Both the position numbers and the translations under genes were made by a program. Below are positions 60,005-64,000 of a stretch of 64,000 bases of DNA, piece by piece; position 1 is the stretch's first letter, and each line of letters opens with the position of its first letter. The notes beneath the pieces are model-generated. The model worked only from the letters and a program-made list of their open reading frames with translations. It was not told the origin of the DNA and searched no databases. Origin of the DNA: Bhargavaea beijingensis (GTDB lineage Bacteria; Bacillota; Bacilli; Bacillales_A; Planococcaceae); NCBI RefSeq assembly GCF_900101985.1, contig NZ_FNAR01000012.1:21088-85087 (forward strand), in the 5' to 3' direction.

Positions 60005-60653
60005 TGAACCGATGATGTTGGACCTTCTTCAATTGTTCCTTGAGCCGCATGGGTTTGACTGCCTGAAGGCAGAGTCGGGTGAAGAGGCGCTGAAGATGGC
60101 GGAACAGGTCGACCTGCACCTGGTGATTTTGGATCTCATGATGCCGCACATGGACGGCTGGGCAGTATGCAGGGAAATGCGCCGCAGGTCAGCCGACCTT
60201 CCGATCCTGATGCTGACGGCCATGGGAGAAACAGCTGATATCGTGAAGGGGCTGGAAACCGGAGCGGACGATTATATGGCCAAGCCGTTTGAAGAAGATG
60301 AACTGGTCGCCCGCGTCCGTGCTCTTCTCCGCAGGGCGGGGCGGCAAGACGTTCTTGAAACAGAGGGGCTCGTTTGGGAGCGCGACCGCTTCAGGCTCAA
60401 ATTTCACGGTACGAACATTCGGCTGACGCCGAAAGAATTTGAGCTTCTCGGCCTGCTCATGAGAGAACCGGGCCGCGTGTTCGACCGCGAAACGCTGTTG
60501 GGGCATGTGTGGGGATGGGATACGGAGACCGAAGGCCGAACGGTCGATTCCCATATCCGCAACCTCCGCGAGAAAATCAGGTGCTCCGGATTCCCGATCG
60601 ACCGTCATCTTCTCACGGTCCGGGGAGTCGGGTACAAGTGGGATGCTCGGTGA
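59979..60653 (+). CDS. OmpR-family response regulator of the copper cluster
   Basis: A 224-residue regulator: LLVDDEP, phospho-acceptor in VILDLMMPHMDG, Lys in AKPFEEDE, winged helix ending LTVRGVGYKW. Start 59979 (MARILLVDD) follows GGGGGG. Given its neighbours it probably controls ydhK, the PCYCGC lipoprotein, the oxidase operon and/or csp; no operator was identified. Confidence 0.9.
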   Translation: MARILLVDDEPMMLDLLQLFLEPHGFDCLKAESGEEALKMAEQVDLHLVILDLMMPHMDGWAVCREMRRRSADLPILMLTAMGETADIVKGLETGADDYMAKPFEEDELVARVRALLRRAGRQDVLETEGLVWERDRFRLKFHGTNIRLTPKEFELLGLLMREPGRVFDRETLLGHVWGWDTETEGRTVDSHIRNLREKIRCSGFPIDRHLLTVRGVGYKWDAR

Positions 60654-60658
60654 GATAA

Positions 60659-60692
60659 AACAAGCAGGAGGCGTTGGGGCCTCCTGCTTGTT
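60659..60692. terminator. Terminator of the AACAAGCAG family (copy 4)
   Basis: AACAAGCAGGAGGC (60659-60672) pairs perfectly with GCCTCCTGCTTGTT (60679-60692). It lies between the convergent regulator and csp genes. Confidence 0.85.
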
Positions 60693-60704
60693 TCATCTTA
60701 TTTA

Positions 60705-61031
60705 TTACGCGACACTCCTGCATGCTTCCGCGCACTTCATGCACGCATCCGCACATTCTTGGCAATGGTCGTGGTCATGCTTCCGGCATTCTTCTGCGCA
60801 AGTCTCGCAGATTTGTGCACAAACTTTTGCGAGTTGCGAGACAAATGGTGAGTTACGGGTAATCGCTGCCTCCAGATAAGCGCAGATGTCCGCGCACTCC
60901 CGGTCAAGCCGGATGCATTCAGCCATCATTTTCATGTCTTCTTCCTTGAGACATGCGTCAAAACAATGGTTGCATGCAGCCATACATTCATGGAGCGTCT
61001 TCAAAAGTTCCTGATGCTGATGGTGTGGCAT
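60705..61031 (-). CDS. Cytosolic copper storage protein (Csp3/YhjQ, DUF326)
   Basis: A 108-residue four-helix-bundle protein with 16 cysteines arranged as CxxxC pairs (ECMAACNHCFDAC, CIRLDRECADIC, VCAQICETCAEEC, CQECADACMKCAEAC) and a His-rich KHDHDHC. It closely matches B. subtilis YhjQ/Csp3, which stores many Cu(I) ions in the cytoplasm. No signal peptide. ATG after AGGAGG. Fits the copper cluster to its left. Confidence 0.93.
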   Translation of the reverse strand: MPHHQHQELLKTLHECMAACNHCFDACLKEEDMKMMAECIRLDRECADICAYLEAAITRNSPFVSQLAKVCAQICETCAEECRKHDHDHCQECADACMKCAEACRSVA

Positions 61032-61103
61032 TTCATCAACCTCCTATTTGTGATCGGCCCTTCAGTCGTCTAATTTCCCAGTGTGAAGGCAAGAAAACCT
61101 CAA

Positions 61104-61150
61104 ATGCAAAAGTGCATCGAAACTCCATTGAAAATGCAAACAACGTGCAT
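61104..61150 (+). promoter_or_regulatory. Pair of ATGCA/TGCAT inverted repeats
   Basis: ATGCA-N4-TGCAT (61104-61117) and ATGCA-N7-TGCAT (61134-61150) lie 30 bases apart in the region between csp and the acyl-CoA synthetase. They may be operators; the segment AAGTGCATCGAAAC within it also resembles the 21-bp arrays. Confidence 0.35.
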
Positions 61151-61234
61151 GTGGTGCAGCTGTTCTTGTAAATCCCCACTCCTTCTATTAAAATAATTCT
61201 GATAAGATAAACTGTTCCGAATGGGAGGGGTTCC

Positions 61235-62827
61235 ATGTTTGCTGCACTGACGCCGCTTGACTGGAAGCGGAGGGCGGTCAAGTACTACCCGGATAAGATT
61301 GCGGTGATTGATGAAGATCACGAATTTACGTATAAAGAGTTTGCAGAGCGGGCGGACCGGCTGTCCGTCGCACTGCATCACGCCGGCATCCGGGAAGGGG
61401 ACCATATCGCGGTGATGCTTCCAAACACGCATTACATGCTCGAGGCCTTCTATGGCATCTGCCAGATCGGAGCGGTCATGGTGCCGCTGAACTACCGGAT
61501 TTCGCCGGCGGATATGGAGTATATCCTGAACCATAGCGACTCCAAGATGCTCATCGTCGACGAGGAGTTCACCGCTCCGATCAAGGAGATTGAGGACAGG
61601 CTGAACTTCGACCAATTCGTTGTCGTGAAGGTGGACGGAGCGGAACATGGCCTGCCTGCGGCGGACTACGAGGCGTTTATCGGGAACGTGCCGGAAGACG
61701 CGAAGGTGCCTGAAGTGCAGATCGATGAAAATCAGCTGCTGACGCTCAATTACACGAGCGGCACGACGTCCCGGCCGAAGGGCGTCATGCTGACGCATCG
61801 CGGAAACTACCTGAACGCGGCGAACTTCTTGTACCACTTGAGCGTGAAGCATGACGACGTCTATCTCCATACGCTCCCGATGTTCCATGCGAACGGCTGG
61901 GGCGGGGTATGGGCGATCACGGCGGCCGGCGGGACACATGTATGCCTGCGGAAAGTGGTTCCGTCGCTGATCCTCGACCTGTTCGAAGACAAGAAGATCA
62001 GCCTGCTGTGCGGCGCCCCGACTGTCGTCAATATGCTCGTCAACGAACCGAAGGCCCAGGAAGTGCAGATGACGACAAAGCCCCGCATGGCAACGGCGGG
62101 CTCTCCGCCGGCGGCAGCGCTGATCCAGCGCGCCCAGGACCTGCTCGGCCTGAACATGATGCATGTCTATGGCCTCACCGAGACGTCGCCGTTCATCCTT
62201 TACAATGAGTGGAAGGTGGAATTCGACGAGAAGTCCGCGGACGAGCAGGCGGCGATCAAGGCGCGCCAGGGCATCGAGCTCGCCTTTAACGGCGAGACGA
62301 AAGTGGTCCGCGAAGACGGCACCGAAGTGGACTGGGACGGCATGGAGCTCGGTGAGATCGTCACACGCGGCAACGTCGTCATGGACGGCTACTACAAGGA
62401 TCCGGAAAAGACCGCCGAAGCGATCCGTGACGGCTGGTTCCATACCGGCGATCTCGCCGTCACCTATCCGGACGGCTACATCGAAATCCGTGACCGCGCC
62501 AAGGACATGATCATCTCCGGCGGCGAGAACATCTCCTCGACCGAAATCGAAGGCGTGCTTTATAAGCACGGATCTGTACTGGAAGCGGCCGTCATCGCCG
62601 TTCCGGACGAGAAGTGGGGAGAAGTCCCGAAGGCGATCGTCGTCCTGCACGAGGACCGCCCGGCGACCGAACAGGACATCATCCAGTTCTGCCGCGACAA
62701 CATGGCCCACTTCAAGGCGCCGAAGTCGGTCGAAATCGTCGACGCCCTCCCGAAAACCGCAACCGGGAAGCTGCAGAAGTTCAAGTTGCGCGAAATGTTC
62801 TGGGAAGGCGCGACGAAGGTGAACTGA
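61235..62827 (+). CDS. Medium/long-chain acyl-CoA synthetase
   Basis: A 530-residue ANL-superfamily ligase: AMP-binding motif LNYTSGTTSRPKGVMLTHRG (about residue 168), HTLPMFHANGWG, VYGLTETSPF, HTGDLAVTYPDGY, SGGENISS and the catalytic Lys in KTATGKLQKF. The MFHANGWG signature places it in the AlkK/medium-chain group rather than with LcfB. ATG after GGGAGGGG. No FadR box was found upstream. Confidence 0.9.
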   Translation: MFAALTPLDWKRRAVKYYPDKIAVIDEDHEFTYKEFAERADRLSVALHHAGIREGDHIAVMLPNTHYMLEAFYGICQIGAVMVPLNYRISPADMEYILNHSDSKMLIVDEEFTAPIKEIEDRLNFDQFVVVKVDGAEHGLPAADYEAFIGNVPEDAKVPEVQIDENQLLTLNYTSGTTSRPKGVMLTHRGNYLNAANFLYHLSVKHDDVYLHTLPMFHANGWGGVWAITAAGGTHVCLRKVVPSLILDLFEDKKISLLCGAPTVVNMLVNEPKAQEVQMTTKPRMATAGSPPAAALIQRAQDLLGLNMMHVYGLTETSPFILYNEWKVEFDEKSADEQAAIKARQGIELAFNGETKVVREDGTEVDWDGMELGEIVTRGNVVMDGYYKDPEKTAEAIRDGWFHTGDLAVTYPDGYIEIRDRAKDMIISGGENISSTEIEGVLYKHGSVLEAAVIAVPDEKWGEVPKAIVVLHEDRPATEQDIIQFCRDNMAHFKAPKSVEIVDALPKTATGKLQKFKLREMFWEGATKVN

Positions 62828-62836
62828 ATCCACATG

Positions 62837-62867
62837 AAAAGCCGCCATCACTTTTGGGCGGCTTTTT
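62837..62867 (+). terminator. Terminator of the acyl-CoA synthetase gene
   Basis: AAAAGCCGCC (62837-62846) pairs with GGCGGCTTTT (62857-62866). Confidence 0.85.
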
Positions 62868-62879
62868 GATATGGGGGGT

Positions 62880-62963
62880 GGGTGCTCGATATCCTTGTGG
62901 AAGTGATTGATATCGGGTTGAAAGTGATTGATATCCACGGGAAAATGTTCGATACCTTATTTT
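62880..62963. repeat. Four tandem 21-bp units (array D)
   Basis: Units start at 62880, 62901, 62922 and 62943, exactly 21 bases each, with cores GGGTGCTCGATATC, AAGTGATTGATATC, AAGTGATTGATATC and AAATGTTCGATACC. It fills the gap between two convergent genes and ends at the base before the DUF4256 stop codon. Confidence 0.85.
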
Positions 62964-63506
62964 TTACACTTTAAGAGAACCGCGGAACCCTCTGGCAGCG
63001 TAATACGAATCGGCCCCGTTGTGGTAGAGGAAGACGGTATCATACCGGCGGTCGCAGAAAAGGGCGCCGCCGAGCTTGCGGATGCGCTCCGGCGTCTGCA
63101 CCCAGCTTGATGTCTTTTTGTCGACCTGCTCCAGTTCCTGCAGATGCCGGTATTCTTCCTCTGTCAGCATCTCGATGCCCATCTCGGTGGCCAGATCCAT
63201 CGCAGACGTCTCCGGCTTGTTCTTTTTTCTCTTCTCGAGCGCTTCCCGGTCATAGCAGACACTCCGGCGGCCTTGCGGGCTTTCCGGCGAGCAGTCGTAG
63301 AACAGATACTCGCCCGTTTCCGGATCTTTTCCGACCACATCCGGCTCGCCTTCGGTGTCTTCCATCGCCTGGAGGGAGCGGAGCTTGTCCGGGTTTGATT
63401 CCAAGCGGGACTGGACGTCCGCCCAATCGATGCCTTCGTGGCGATGCATGTTTTCTTCGAAGCGTGTCTTGAGTATGTCGATCAGTTCTTCATGACTTTG
63501 TGTCAT
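62964..63506 (-). CDS. DUF4256 protein
   Basis: A 180-residue cytoplasmic protein of the DUF4256 family (GEYLFYDCSPESPQGRRSVC, MGIEMLTEEEYRHLQELEQV, RIRKLGGALFCDRRYDTVFL, ARGFRGSLKV). The family is widespread but uncharacterised. ATG at 63504-63506 after AAAGGAGG. It lies between two tandem-repeat arrays. Confidence 0.85.
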   Translation of the reverse strand: MTQSHEELIDILKTRFEENMHRHEGIDWADVQSRLESNPDKLRSLQAMEDTEGEPDVVGKDPETGEYLFYDCSPESPQGRRSVCYDREALEKRKKNKPETSAMDLATEMGIEMLTEEEYRHLQELEQVDKKTSSWVQTPERIRKLGGALFCDRRYDTVFLYHNGADSYYAARGFRGSLKV

Positions 63507-63600
63507 AGGAAAGCCTCCTTTATAGGGATAGGATCAGTATACCGAAATTTCATTCCGCAACCCGCTCGTAACGATGAAACCACTTGGAATAAGAAGGACC

Positions 63601-63860
63601 GAATTGCTACATGGGATCGGGATTTGCCTCATGGCATCGGGAATTGCCGCATGGGATCCGGATTTGCTGCATGGGATCCGGATTTGCTACATGGGATCTG
63701 GAATTGCCGCATGGGATCCGGATTTGCTGCATGGGATCCGGAATTGCCGCATGGGATCTGGAATTGCCGCATGGGATCCGGATTTGCTACATGGGATCCG
63801 GATTTGCTACATGGGATCGGGAATTGCCGCATGGCCTCCGGAATTGATGCATGGCCCCCG
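63601..63860. repeat. Thirteen tandem 20-bp units (array E)
   Basis: Thirteen units of 20 bases run from 63601 to 63860 with consensus GAWTTGCYRCATGGGATCCG. Two slightly different halves alternate (GAATTGCCGC and GATTTGCTRC). No unique spacers are present, so it is not a CRISPR array. One frame is open by chance. The array lies between the DUF4256 gene and the enoyl-CoA hydratase gene, with no other gene in the 423-base gap. Confidence 0.9.
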
Positions 63861-63889
63861 ACGTGCAACAAGCACGTCGCCTCAAACAA

Positions 63890-63925
63890 AAAGCCGGAAA
63901 GTCCCGCGACGGACTTTCCGGCTTT
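63890..63925 (-). terminator. Terminator of the enoyl-CoA hydratase gene
   Basis: AAAGCCGGAAAGTCC (63890-63904) pairs perfectly with GGACTTTCCGGCTTT (63911-63925), five bases past the stop codon; minus strand continues TTTG. Confidence 0.9.
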
Positions 63926-63929
63926 CCTC

Positions 63930-64000
63930 TTATTTCCCTTTAAACTCCGGTTTCCGCTTTTCCGCAAATGCATTCAGCGCCTCGATCCGGTCTTCTGTCG
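63930..64000 (-). CDS. Enoyl-CoA hydratase/isomerase, C-terminal end only
   Basis: The last 22 complete codons read TEDRIEALNAFAEKRKPEF plus KGK and a TAA stop. This is the typical C-terminus of crotonase-family enoyl-CoA hydratases (NAFxEKRKPxFxGK). The rest lies beyond the window. Together with the acyl-CoA synthetase nearby it suggests fatty-acid degradation. Confidence 0.75.
   Translation of the reverse strand, partial: TEDRIEALNAFAEKRKPEFKGK

Noticed and set aside
61100..62938. A 612-codon open frame on the minus strand
   Set aside because: It is an antisense shadow of the acyl-CoA synthetase gene, which has all family motifs on the plus strand; high GC makes such frames common.
63601..63860. 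CRISPR array
   Set aside because: Units are contiguous 20-mers without unique spacers, and no cas gene is near.

Overview
The window is a contiguous, fairly GC-rich stretch of a low-GC-phylum (Firmicutes) chromosome. Gene order matches the Bacillus subtilis hpr/scoC-yhaH-trpP, hit-ecsA-ecsB, yhaA, hmoB(yhgC)-hemE-hemH and yhfH-lplJ-lcfB neighbourhoods. Strong Shine-Dalgarno sites, TTG/GTG starts, sigma-A promoters and U-tailed hairpins fit Bacillales. High GC together with YhfH, DUF4256 and DUF4240 proteins suggests Planococcaceae (Bhargavaea-like), but that assignment is inferred, not proven. No rRNA, tRNA, CRISPR array or intact transposase was seen.

Layout. 1-11.3 kb: conserved core (ScoC, TrpP, HIT protein, EcsAB, amidohydrolase, HmoB, HemE, HemH) with a few accessory enzymes. 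HemY, which follows hemH in B. subtilis, is absent. 11.3-16 kb: accessory block with a decayed duplication, an AT-rich Crp/HAD pair, a deaminase, small membrane proteins and an MFS transporter. 16-20 kb: one minus-strand operon of membrane protein, CcdA, ResA/TlpA-like thioredoxin, response regulator and histidine kinase. 20-24.9 kb: LytTR regulator divergent from the glyoxylate shunt (aceA-aceB) and two tiny YhfH-type zinc-ribbon proteins. 25-32.4 kb: lplJ and lcfB, separated by a Bce-type two-component/ABC module; lcfB has a consensus FadR box. 32.6-46 kb: S9 peptidase, acetyltransferase, HxlR/nitroreductase pair, LysE exporter, YknXYZ/MacAB-like exporter, TRIC-type channel, MFS transporter, a frameshifted kinase-like gene and an AT-rich nucleotidyltransferase. 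46-49.8 kb: methyltransferase, Cys-less HesB-like protein and a four-gene operon combining an ABM/heme-monooxygenase fold, a His-rich helical protein, a cobalamin-binding protein with the CarH light-sensing Wx9EH motif, and an RsbR-like STAS protein. 49.9-54.6 kb: CadC-CadA metal efflux and a paired SMR exporter. 54.8-61 kb: copper-handling cluster (CcdA/SafE-like membrane protein, multicopper oxidase, PCYCGC and YdhK lipoproteins, two-component system, Csp3 copper-storage protein). 61.2-64 kb: acyl-CoA synthetase, DUF4256 protein and the end of an enoyl-CoA hydratase.

The main unexplained signals are (i) short tandem arrays at gene 3' ends in five intergenic regions, each with its own sequence but the same 21-bp period (two helical turns) and a related RRGTGMnnYGA-type core, plus a thirteen-unit 20-bp array near the right edge; (ii) a terminator-carrying interspersed repeat in three copies; and (iii) the candidate B12 photoreceptor/STAS operon. 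Regulatory readings with good sequence support are a TRAP-type triplet array over the trpP ribosome-binding site, the FadR box at lcfB and an ArsR-type palindrome inside the cadC promoter.
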